A DNA stretch of 64,000 bases from HXMU1420-13 sp034669965. GTDB taxonomy: Bacteria > Bacteroidota > Rhodothermia > Balneolales > Balneolaceae. The stretch covers positions 1-64,000 of the forward strand of contig JAXMOK010000013.1 in NCBI GenBank assembly GCA_034669965.1. The letters run 5' to 3'. Under the pieces are notes generated by a model that saw nothing but the letters and a program-made list of their open reading frames with translations, did not search any database and was not told the origin of the DNA. A program made the position numbers and the translations under genes. Shown here in pieces: positions 8,449 through 16,505 of this stretch (positions are counted from its first letter, which is position 1; each line of letters opens with the position of its first letter).

Positions 8449-8521
8449 GAACCGGTAGCTCAGTTGGTAGAGCAACTGCCTTTTAAGCCGTGGGTCGTGG
8501 GTTCGAGTCCCACCCGGTTCA
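8449..8521 (+). tRNA. tRNA-Lys (anticodon TTT)
   Basis: 73 nt. The acceptor stem GAACCGG (8449-8455) pairs with CCGGTTC (8514-8520), followed by discriminator A. The D arm is 8458-8473, the anticodon stem 8475-8479/8487-8491 with loop CTTTTAA (anticodon TTT at 8482-8484), and the T arm GTGGG-TTCGAGT-CCCAC at 8497-8513. One T-C mismatch sits in the middle of the anticodon stem. CCA is not encoded. Confidence 0.95.
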
Positions 8522-8564
8522 CATTTATATCCCCTAAAGAGTTCATATTGACTCTCTCTTGACC

Positions 8565-8598
8565 AGCCCCGTTCGATTGATCTCGGATGGGGTTTTTT
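8565..8598 (+). terminator. Intrinsic terminator after tRNA-Lys
   Basis: AGCCCCGTTCGA pairs with the segment ending GGATGGGGTT (12 bp with G-T pairs), then TTTT to 8598. It lies 44 nt after the tRNA and also faces the convergent gene at 8619. Confidence 0.75.
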
Positions 8599-8618
8599 CT
8601 TGCCCCTCTCACAATCAA

Positions 8619-10532
8619 TCAAAGAGTTACTACCGGACGCAATCGTTCGAGTCTTCGTTCTCCAATTCCTCGAATATTTAGTAGTTCTTCCACTGTATCG
8701 AAGCCTCCATTTTGTTCCCGATATTCAATAATACGTTTCGCATAGGTTTCTCCAATACCCGGTAGTAATTGAAGTGTTGCCTGATCTGCTGTATTAATAT
8801 TTATCGGATATACAACTTCAACTGCATCCGCTTTTGAAAGTTCAGACTGTCGAGCAACACTAGTTCCAACCAATGTTTTACGCCTCCAAATTCCAATACC
8901 ATTGTTTTCGGCTGTTTTGGAAATTTCTTTAAACAATATTACCGAATCAGGATGTTGTGGCAGAAAGTTGGAAAACGTTGCGTAGCCGGATTTTAAAAGG
9001 GATTTGTTTAAGGGCAACGTATTACCGTCAAACGCCACGGAAACATATGCAAAGTAAGCGCCAAATTTTGAGAGTGGCGGGTTATTTCCCGGCCCTGAGA
9101 TTTTCACTTTTCTGCCTTCCAGCAAGTTTTTAAGATATTCTGCTGCCGGCCCTGCATAGTAATCAGACGAGTCTGCTCCGGCATAAATTGAAGGAACCCT
9201 AGACCCAAGCAAGCGTACGGGATACCCAAATCCCGGCATTACTTCAATTTCGAATTCGCGCCCATCGCGGATAGCATATACCTCGTACCATGTATCGGAA
9301 TCAACGGGAGGTGCAGGTGCTTCAATCTGCCCAAGAGCTCTTCCAAAAGCGCCTTTAAAGTCGGCAAGATATTGAGCCGCAATTTCATCTGAATGAATGA
9401 CGATTAGGTTTTCATCGTTGTTAAATTCGGCGTTATTCGAAAAATTGTACGAGCCCGTAACAATGATGGCTTGATCATCCTCAGCAGGATGTTCAGCATC
9501 GATCAGCAGAACTTTATGGTGTAACTTTCTTGTTTCCCGGGCAGGCAAGATCATTCTGTTGCCGGTTTGCGCCTCAGTACTCCCCCAAATTTGCGATGCG
9601 TTTCTATATCGGCTAAAAAATCCGGGATCGATAACTCCCTGCAAGTTTATAGAAGAATCGGCAGTTGCACTCCAGATTGCTTCAGCTAGAGGAATAGTTG
9701 GGGTAAAAGAAAATGCTTGAAATTTGATGTCGTTTTGTGCTTCGGTTTCTATCAATTCTACCAAGCGATTGCTTATACTTGGTTTGGTTTTATCCCGATT
9801 TTGAGGCGCAAAATAGATTTCGATTTTGGTACCACCTACATCAAATACCGACGGCGAAACGAACTCTTTGTCTTTATGAAATCTTGCATTTTCCGGATCA
9901 GAATCGATTCCGGAACTGCCCCACATTTGTTCAAATTCTTGCTCGTACAAAAGCGCTATATCAGCATCTTTTATCACCAGCACATTGTTGGTATTATAGG
10001 CTCCTGTGTAGGTCAAATTTGTTGATCCTGTCCAAACGATATCATCATCCGGCGAGGGAGATTCCTGATCAATCACAGCAAATTTGTTGTGCATATCGGC
10101 GCTGTTGTTCACCAAATCGAAGTCTTGTACAGAGCTTGCGTTGCGATAAATATCACCGTCGTCGTCGATGGAATAGATTCCTGCGTCACCCAGTAAGTTC
10201 CACATATCGGCATCCAAAAGGCGCGAATCGGTTCGGTTATGATCGTCGGTAACAACCCTGATTCTAACCCCGCGCTGTTTTGCACGAACCAATGCATTTC
10301 CAATTCGGGGATGCTCCAGATCGTAAATACAAAGATCTATACTGGTAGTTGCACTATCAATCAAGGCCTCTAAAGTGCCCATCAAATCCCAATTATCATG
10401 TACGGTTACATTCGAAGAATCGAACACTGCCGGCATATTGAAATAGGCTTTTATCCACTCGTTTTGCTGCGCCTTAACCTCTTGAGATAAGCAAGAAATG
10501 AGAATATAAATTATAAAAAATGATGGGCGCAT
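8619..10532 (-). CDS. Exported phospholipase D-like protein with SNase-like and helix-hairpin-helix domains
   Basis: Counted from an upstream ATG at 10565 the frame has 648 residues; I prefer the twelfth codon (10532) because MRPSFFIIYILI then forms a proper signal peptide ending near KAQ. In 648-residue numbering, two PLD catalytic motifs are visible: H159-N-K161...D166, with TGSTNLT after it, and H350-K351...D356, with TGSYNFS. Residues about 426-563 resemble a staphylococcal-nuclease fold, but the expected catalytic arginine after KFG is alanine. Residues 588-648 hold two ComEA-type helix-hairpin-helix motifs (LPGIGETYAKRI, IRGIGERRL). The likely role is secreted nuclease or phosphodiesterase acting on DNA; this is inference. 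Confidence 0.85.
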   Translation of the reverse strand: MRPSFFIIYILISCLSQEVKAQQNEWIKAYFNMPAVFDSSNVTVHDNWDLMGTLEALIDSATTSIDLCIYDLEHPRIGNALVRAKQRGVRIRVVTDDHNRTDSRLLDADMWNLLGDAGIYSIDDDGDIYRNASSVQDFDLVNNSADMHNKFAVIDQESPSPDDDIVWTGSTNLTYTGAYNTNNVLVIKDADIALLYEQEFEQMWGSSGIDSDPENARFHKDKEFVSPSVFDVGGTKIEIYFAPQNRDKTKPSISNRLVELIETEAQNDIKFQAFSFTPTIPLAEAIWSATADSSINLQGVIDPGFFSRYRNASQIWGSTEAQTGNRMILPARETRKLHHKVLLIDAEHPAEDDQAIIVTGSYNFSNNAEFNNDENLIVIHSDEIAAQYLADFKGAFGRALGQIEAPAPPVDSDTWYEVYAIRDGREFEIEVMPGFGYPVRLLGSRVPSIYAGADSSDYYAGPAAEYLKNLLEGRKVKISGPGNNPPLSKFGAYFAYVSVAFDGNTLPLNKSLLKSGYATFSNFLPQHPDSVILFKEISKTAENNGIGIWRRKTLVGTSVARQSELSKADAVEVVYPININTADQATLQLLPGIGETYAKRIIEYREQNGGFDTVEELLNIRGIGERRLERLRPVVTL

Positions 10533-10611
10533 CAGCTTAAAGCTTTCATTGTCAATAATAACCAAATTACTGTATTTTGTGATATTGCAAAGTTAAAACT
10601 ACCCATCATCT

Positions 10612-10917
10612 ATGAAGCTGGAAATCCTAAACCCACTGCGTTGGAAAAAATCGGTTCTATTCTCGCTATTGGTAGCTTTTGTTCTAGTTTGGTTTAGTTT
10701 TATTGATGTATACAGTTTAAAAACCCGATGGGAGCTTAGCCAACGAGCGAAAGAGTTAAAGCAACGAACCGATGAGTTTCATATTAAATCGGACGTTTTG
10801 AAGGTTAAATTGGAGTCGTTGGAAAGTGACCCTGCTCTGCTCGAAAAAATTGCCCGCGAACAGTATGGCATGCGAAAACCGGGCGAGACAGTGTACAAGA
10901 TCAAAACTAAAAAATGA
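10612..10917 (+). CDS. Septum formation initiator, DivIC/FtsB-like
   Basis: A 101-residue bitopic membrane protein with one transmembrane helix at about residues 15-32 (LFSLLVAFVLVWFSF), then a heptad-type coiled coil (about 38-75). It ends with the family tail PALLEKIAREQYGMRKPGE, in which the xxEKIAReqyGM stretch is diagnostic of DivIC/FtsB. It links FtsL and FtsQ-type proteins at the division site. It is divergent from the PLD gene and precedes the ROK kinase by 62 nt. Confidence 0.88.
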   Translation: MKLEILNPLRWKKSVLFSLLVAFVLVWFSFIDVYSLKTRWELSQRAKELKQRTDEFHIKSDVLKVKLESLESDPALLEKIAREQYGMRKPGETVYKIKTKK

Positions 10918-10979
10918 TATCCGGTTGTTTTGCCTGCAATATATCTAACTAGCTATTATCTCACTCACACTCACTGTAA

Positions 10980-11924
10980 ATGAAAGCCATTGGAATTGAT
11001 TTAGGCGGCACGAATATAAAAGTTGCCGTAGTTGACAAGAAAAAAGGGATTCTTGAACAAACCAGTGTACCTACCAATGCCGAATTAGGACGGGATCACG
11101 TCCTAGATCGAATTGCCGCAACTGTTAACAGCATGGCCGAGATTAAAGGTGCAATCGGGATTGGATTTGGGTTGCCCGGCATGGTAAATCTGGATCAAAC
11201 CACCGTGTATAATCCACCGAATTTACCCGGATGGGATGCCGTTAATGCCGCTGAAGAAATCACACAAAGAACCAACATTCCGTGCCGCATAGAAAATGAT
11301 GCCAATGTAGCCGCATTGGGAAGTTTACACTTTGGCAGAGGCAAACAATTCGACAGTTTTGTTATGCTAACGCTTGGTACCGGAGTAGGCGGTGCGATCA
11401 TCCATAATAAAAAATTGTTTAAGGGTACGCAGGGAATGGCCGGAGAACTGGGCCACGTAATAATTGATTATCACGGTCCACTTTCGAACAGTGTAACACG
11501 GGGCACCATAGAAGCATATGTTGGGCAACGATTTTTAAGCCGATTTGCTACCGACATGATTAGTCAGCATCCTAACAATGTACTTTATAAGCGATTCCAT
11601 GGAAATTTCGACAAATTGGAACCGGTGGATTTAACCCGTGAAGCTGAATTGGGCAACGAATTGGCCATCGAAATTTTAATGAAAACAGGCCAACGGCTGG
11701 GATACGCCATCATTAATTACACGCACATATTAGATATTAGAAAATATATTTTAAGCGGTGGAGTTTCTAAGGCGGGCTCGTGGATAACTGAGCCGGCAAA
11801 AGAGATTATCAAAAAGCAGATGATGGCCCCTTTTCAAGTGGATTTTGAATTACTTGTTGAAGATTTAGGAAACGACAGTGCACTACTTGGTGCTGCCGGA
11901 CTTGCTTTCGATTCATTTGCATAA
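10980..11924 (+). CDS. ROK-family sugar kinase (glucokinase-like)
   Basis: 314 residues. The phosphate-binding motif DLGGTN is at 7-12, the catalytic aspartate is D107 in ENDANVAA, the second ATP motif LTLGTGVGG lies at 131-139, and E156-H159 (GELGH) would bind the sugar. The cysteine-rich zinc motif CxCGxxGC that normally follows GELGH is absent; the stretch reads DYHGPLSNSV. It phosphorylates glucose or another hexose, probably feeding the glycogen genes elsewhere in the window. Zinc-free ROK kinases exist, so activity is still likely. Confidence 0.86.
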   Translation: MKAIGIDLGGTNIKVAVVDKKKGILEQTSVPTNAELGRDHVLDRIAATVNSMAEIKGAIGIGFGLPGMVNLDQTTVYNPPNLPGWDAVNAAEEITQRTNIPCRIENDANVAALGSLHFGRGKQFDSFVMLTLGTGVGGAIIHNKKLFKGTQGMAGELGHVIIDYHGPLSNSVTRGTIEAYVGQRFLSRFATDMISQHPNNVLYKRFHGNFDKLEPVDLTREAELGNELAIEILMKTGQRLGYAIINYTHILDIRKYILSGGVSKAGSWITEPAKEIIKKQMMAPFQVDFELLVEDLGNDSALLGAAGLAFDSFA

Positions 11925-12001
11925 GCAGTGTACATACTCTGAATGGAATTAACCTACATAGTGGCAAATGGATTTCGAGTGTTTGTCTCGTAGTTATTTT
12001 C

Positions 12002-14677
12002 ATGAGTATGAGCGTACGGGCACAAGTTCAGCCCGACAGCACCCAATCTAACCGACCAGCGCTAATAGCTTCGCCTGCCGATACCAACCTGGTTAATCAA
12101 AATCTAAATGCAGCACCGGTAACCGGTGTTGAAAATACACAGCAAGCTGAACGACCTTCAGTTCCTGATGCCGTTCAGTTTCAGTCGCAGGATTCATTGG
12201 TGGTTGATTTCAAAAATGGTCGAACAGCCAGCTTGTACGGTGCTGCTAAAGTAAGCCATCCCAGCGGAACGTTAACTTCAGGCACCATTGATATGGATTT
12301 AGAGACGAATGTTGTAGAAGCGACAGCGGCTAATGCCCAAGACACAACTTCGATGCCGGTATTAATTCGCGAAAGTGATGAGATTCGAAGTCGGCGAATA
12401 CTGTTCAATTACAAAACTCAGAAAGGGAAGTTCGAGGAAGCTAGGATAAAAGTAGGTGAAGGACAGTTGATTGGCTCGAAAGTTAAAAATGTGAACGAGA
12501 ATGAAGTGTTTATTGAGGATGGAATTTACTCTACATGTCCTCCCGAATACCTTTATTACTACTTGAAAGCTGAAAAGATGAAAGTGGTGGATCAGGATGA
12601 GATATTTTTTGCCAATGCTCGATTATACATCCTCGATATTCCTTATCCATTGGTGTTTCCATTTGGGTATGTGCCCTCTGGAATCGAGCAAAAACAATCG
12701 GGGTTATTAACGCCTACCTATGTGTTTGATGCCAAATCGACCCGCGGCATCGGCTTAAATAATGTTGGATGGTTTCAATACATCAATGATTATGTAACTA
12801 CCTCAATCCGGTCGGATATTTATACATCGGGCACTTTTTATGTAAATACGAACACACAGTATCGCAATTCTGATATTTACAGTGGATCGGTAAATCTCGG
12901 ATATTCCCGGGCACAAGGTCTTGAGCCTACCGACCCCAATTTTAGCAAAACCATTAACAAATCCGTTAGTGTTCAACATAACCAAACCATTTCGCCGTAT
13001 GCCAACATTAATGCGAATATAAATTTACGAACCGAAGATTTCTTAACGGAGAACTCTTTCGATATAGAACAACGCGCACAAACAACTTCTCAATCAAGAT
13101 TTGCTTACAAGTACAATCACCCTGATCGCCTGTTCAACTTTTCAACCAGTGCCAACTTAACCCAAGATTTCTTCAACAACGAAACTCTGCTTCGTGGTCC
13201 TTCCGCTACATTCAGTTTAAAAGCACTTACTCCTTTTCAAAACCCAAGCAATAATGGCAATCCGAGGTGGTACGAGAGCTTAAACATCAAATACAGTAAC
13301 AAGTTAGATACCGAGTTCGATTATGAACCTATAGATGCAGATTCAGCCGATATCTCCTTTCTGGATGCTTTAACCGATCGTACGCTATATCGCGAAGCAA
13401 CAGGCAACAATGATTACATTCGAACGGGTTTTCAACAATCTGCATCGTTTGGCTTGAATCGAATTATCCCTAGTCAATATGTAAACACTTCTCTTAACTT
13501 TAATATCAACGAATATTGGTTTCCATCTTCCATCCGCAAAACCTTTAACGAAGAAACCAATTCGATTGAAGAAGAAAATGTGAACGGTTTTGTAACCGGT
13601 CGTGATTTTAACACCGGTCTATCATTTTCTACCACAGTTTACGGCATCTCCAACAAACGCATTGGAAACCTGGAAGGCTTCCGCCATACTTTTTCACCTA
13701 CTTTAGGATTTAGTTATCGCCCTGATTTCAGCGATCCAGAATGGGGGTTTTACCGCACCGTACAAAGTGATACTCTTGGCAACACGCAAACCTATTCCAT
13801 TTTCGAAGATGAGGTTTATAGCGGACCCGGGCGTGGGGAATCAAGATCACTTTCATTTAGCGTGCGTAACGTATTCGAAACCAAGCAAGTTAAGCGCGAC
13901 TCAACCGGAGAAGTTTCTGAAAAGGATATCAAGATCATTGATAATTTCCAGCTCAGCTCATCGTATAACTTTGCAGCCGATAGTTTAAATCTGGCGAATT
14001 TAACTACCAGTTTATCTTCGAGTGCTATTGAGGGTTTGAACCTTCGTGCCAACGCTACTTTTTCGTTTTATCAACGGGATGACAACGGCCGCGTTTATGA
14101 TCGCCTGCATTGGGAAGATGGACGAATTGCACAACTCGAGCGATTTACGGTATCTGCGAGTACTTCTTTTCGAGGTGGCAAAAACGGCATTGAACCATAT
14201 ACTCCTATTTATCGCCGAACCTATGATCCTTTTAATCAAGGAATTTTCAGGACTATCGACCCGGGTTTTGGCTACGAGCCGGTGGCTCCCCTAAATTCGC
14301 CCTGGAGTTTTGGATTGAGTTTTAATTACTCGTGGAGGTATCAACACAATGCAAAGCCTTCAAAATCGGCCGTACTTAACGCCAATAACATCTCGTTCAA
14401 TCTTACCCCAAAGTGGAAGTTCAGAACTAAAATCGGGTACGATTTTATCGAAAAAGAACTAACGCCATCGCAGTTTTCGCTCGACCGTAGCCTGGAGTGT
14501 TGGAACCTGTCGTTTCAAATCAGTCCGTTTGGCGAAAATCAGTACTATTTTTTCAAGCTCAGTGTGAACAGTCAGCAGATTCAAAGTCTATTCCAGAAAT
14601 TACCGGTACTTCGAAACCTCGAGCGTGGATCATCTCCAAATACCGGACGATCACCTAGTTTTGGTAGTGGGTTTTAG
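12002..14677 (+). CDS. lptD: LPS-assembly outer-membrane protein LptD-like
   Basis: 891 residues. The region about 65-260 is an OstA/LptA-like beta-jellyroll (SLYGAAKVSHPSGTL, YSTCPPEYLYYYLKAE), followed by a long beta-barrel rich in alternating aromatic and polar residues. LptD inserts lipopolysaccharide into the outer leaflet. The first ATG (12002) falls inside a signal peptide: the frame is open upstream, reading WISSVCLVVIF just before it, but no ATG, GTG or TTG occurs there before the previous gene. The real start may be a rare codon such as CTG at 11939 or ATT at 11948. Its stop overlaps the convergent ribE stop. Confidence 0.85.
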   Translation: MSMSVRAQVQPDSTQSNRPALIASPADTNLVNQNLNAAPVTGVENTQQAERPSVPDAVQFQSQDSLVVDFKNGRTASLYGAAKVSHPSGTLTSGTIDMDLETNVVEATAANAQDTTSMPVLIRESDEIRSRRILFNYKTQKGKFEEARIKVGEGQLIGSKVKNVNENEVFIEDGIYSTCPPEYLYYYLKAEKMKVVDQDEIFFANARLYILDIPYPLVFPFGYVPSGIEQKQSGLLTPTYVFDAKSTRGIGLNNVGWFQYINDYVTTSIRSDIYTSGTFYVNTNTQYRNSDIYSGSVNLGYSRAQGLEPTDPNFSKTINKSVSVQHNQTISPYANINANINLRTEDFLTENSFDIEQRAQTTSQSRFAYKYNHPDRLFNFSTSANLTQDFFNNETLLRGPSATFSLKALTPFQNPSNNGNPRWYESLNIKYSNKLDTEFDYEPIDADSADISFLDALTDRTLYREATGNNDYIRTGFQQSASFGLNRIIPSQYVNTSLNFNINEYWFPSSIRKTFNEETNSIEEENVNGFVTGRDFNTGLSFSTTVYGISNKRIGNLEGFRHTFSPTLGFSYRPDFSDPEWGFYRTVQSDTLGNTQTYSIFEDEVYSGPGRGESRSLSFSVRNVFETKQVKRDSTGEVSEKDIKIIDNFQLSSSYNFAADSLNLANLTTSLSSSAIEGLNLRANATFSFYQRDDNGRVYDRLHWEDGRIAQLERFTVSASTSFRGGKNGIEPYTPIYRRTYDPFNQGIFRTIDPGFGYEPVAPLNSPWSFGLSFNYSWRYQHNAKPSKSAVLNANNISFNLTPKWKFRTKIGYDFIEKELTPSQFSLDRSLECWNLSFQISPFGENQYYFFKLSVNSQQIQSLFQKLPVLRNLERGSSPNTGRSPSFGSGF

Positions 14678-15279
14678 AGAGAATCTCGACCTATTCCTGC
14701 CAGGTATTTCACCACGTATTTACCGATAATATCAAACTCCAGATTCACTAAATCACCGATACTCTTTTTATTCAGATTGGTGTGCTCCCAAGTGTATGGG
14801 ATGATTGCGAGCGTAAATTCATTCGATTCTTCTCGTGCGATCGTTAGGCTAATGCCTTCAACCGTAATACTGCCCCTGCCAACGATCATATTTTTGAATT
14901 CTTCAGGATAGCGTACTCCAATTAGCCATCCGGTTTCTTCTTTCTCCATCGAAATAATTTCGCCGGTTGTATCTACATGCCCCTGTACTAAATGGCCTTC
15001 AATTCCTTGCTGCAAGGTCATCGAACGTTCCAAATTTACAACGGTGCCTTCTTTAAGAGAGCCCATGGTTGTTTTACGTAGTGTTTCTTCTACACTCTGC
15101 ACAGTGAATGTATCTGCATCGAAAGCCGTAACAGTATGGCATGCGCCGTTCACCGCAATACTTTCGTCGATGTGGCAACTCTCGGCAAAACTGCAAGCAA
15201 TGGTAAATTGCATACCACCTCCATTTAAACTTTCCGCCTTTTTTACGATGCCTGTTTCCTGTACAATACCTGTAAACAT
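14674..15279 (-). CDS. ribE: Riboflavin synthase, alpha chain
   Basis: A 201-residue protein of two tandem lumazine-binding beta-barrels. Barrel 1 begins MFTGIVQETG, the invariant N-terminus of the family, with VNGACHTV; barrel 2 begins near residue 98 with GHVDTTGEI and has VEGISLTI. The enzyme dismutates two 6,7-dimethyl-8-ribityllumazine molecules to riboflavin. It lies 4 nt after ribD in the same direction, so the two form an operon. The 3' end overlaps lptD by 4 nt tail to tail. Confidence 0.95.
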   Translation of the reverse strand: MFTGIVQETGIVKKAESLNGGGMQFTIACSFAESCHIDESIAVNGACHTVTAFDADTFTVQSVEETLRKTTMGSLKEGTVVNLERSMTLQQGIEGHLVQGHVDTTGEIISMEKEETGWLIGVRYPEEFKNMIVGRGSITVEGISLTIAREESNEFTLAIIPYTWEHTNLNKKSIGDLVNLEFDIIGKYVVKYLAGIGRDSL

Positions 15280-15283
15280 GATG

Positions 15284-16414
15284 TTATAAATATGCTGTTA
15301 ATAATAAATCGTCGCCCACTTGTTGCCACTGAGGGTCTTTTAAACTAATGATATCACGCATATGATTAATGCCAAGATTAATCACCGATCTGGTTCCGCC
15401 ACCCAACATTTTGGGAGCTACAAACACATGTAGTTTATCCACTAAATTTTCGCGGAGCAACGCAGAACTAAGCTGTTGCCCGCCTTCCACCAAAATTGAA
15501 GTTATCCCGCGTTTTCCTAATTCCTTTACAGCTTGCTTCATGTCGCTATGCCCGTCTTTCTTTTCAAGCTGAATCACTTCTCCTCTAAAATAATTTGGTT
15601 GCATCATCCGCAGCATAGGATCGGCATCGGTGGCAGAAGCTTTTTTATTCCATGTAAGCACAATGGTTTTCTCTTCGTGCTTGTCAGAAAAAAGCTTCAA
15701 ATCTCGAGGGAGCTCATACGGTCCATCCATTACAATGCGTTTTGGTTGGCGACCTTTCACATGACGTACGGTTAGGCTTGGGTTATCGGTAAATGCCGTT
15801 GTTCTGCCCACCATCACCGCGTCTAATTGTGATCGCCAGCGATGCACTAATTCTCGCGACTTTTTGCCGGATATCCATTGCGAATCGCCATCGGCAGCAG
15901 CTAGGTAACCATCCAAAGTTTGAGCAATTTTTAGCACCACGAGTGGCCGCCCAAACAACTGATGATGGATAAACGCTTCGTTTAAATGTTCACACTCTTT
16001 TTTGAGTACACCAACCTCCACTTCAATTCCTTTTTCACGTAACAACGAGAGTCCCTTACCATTTACTTTTTGGTTCGGATCTTGATGCCCCACTACAACT
16101 TTTTTGATAGGGTATTGAGCCAACATAGCGGCACATGGTGGAGTTTTTCCATGATGCGAACATGGTTCTAAGGTTACAAACACCGTCGCGTTTTTAAGCT
16201 TAGATTCATTCTTCAACGAACGAATAGCATTTACTTCGGCATGCGCTTCACCAAATTTTTGGTGGTATCCTTCGCCCAGTTTTTCGCCATTTTCATCGAT
16301 AATTACACAACCAACCATCGGATTTGGCGACACATACCCTTCACCCTTACGAGCTAGCTCGATGGCTTCAAACATCCAGAATTCGTTTGTATTTGGGAGA
16401 TTTGGGTTTGTCAT
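15284..16414 (-). CDS. ribD: Bifunctional riboflavin deaminase/reductase RibD
   Basis: 376 residues, the usual length. The N-terminal zinc deaminase (1-150) shows HAE at 58-60 and PCSHHGKTPPC at 84-94. The C-terminal reductase domain (about 155-376) has VVLKIAQTLDG, SQWISG, and the late VEGGQQLSSALL motif. It performs two successive steps of riboflavin synthesis, deaminating and then reducing the pyrimidine intermediate. ribE follows after 4 nt. The gene is first in the operon, about 91 nt downstream of the convergent-free end of the PpiD-like gene. Confidence 0.95.
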   Translation of the reverse strand: MTNPNLPNTNEFWMFEAIELARKGEGYVSPNPMVGCVIIDENGEKLGEGYHQKFGEAHAEVNAIRSLKNESKLKNATVFVTLEPCSHHGKTPPCAAMLAQYPIKKVVVGHQDPNQKVNGKGLSLLREKGIEVEVGVLKKECEHLNEAFIHHQLFGRPLVVLKIAQTLDGYLAAADGDSQWISGKKSRELVHRWRSQLDAVMVGRTTAFTDNPSLTVRHVKGRQPKRIVMDGPYELPRDLKLFSDKHEEKTIVLTWNKKASATDADPMLRMMQPNYFRGEVIQLEKKDGHSDMKQAVKELGKRGITSILVEGGQQLSSALLRENLVDKLHVFVAPKMLGGGTRSVINLGINHMRDIISLKDPQWQQVGDDLLLTAYL

Positions 16415-16446
16415 CCTTGGTTGATTTTAAGTTGGGATTCATCCAA

Positions 16447-16478
16447 CAAAAAAGGGCGAAAACATCGTTCTCGCCCTT
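16447..16478 (-). terminator. Intrinsic terminator after the PpiD-like gene
   Basis: On the minus strand AAGGGCGAGAAC pairs with GTTTTCGCCCTT (12 bp, one G-T pair), a 3-nt loop, then a run of T. It lies 28 nt past the stop at 16506. A weaker run allows some function on the other strand. Confidence 0.8.
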
Positions 16479-16505
16479 CAAAATAATGATAAAAAACGAT
16501 GTTAC

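Noticed and set aside
8428..8622. Minus-strand ORF of 64 residues overlapping the tRNA-Lys gene
   Set aside because: It is the antisense translation of the tRNA (the CEPGGTRTHDPRLKRQ pattern is a well-known artefact).
9737..10252. Plus-strand frame of 171 residues opposite the PLD gene
   Set aside because: It is antisense to a confident gene and has improbable composition.
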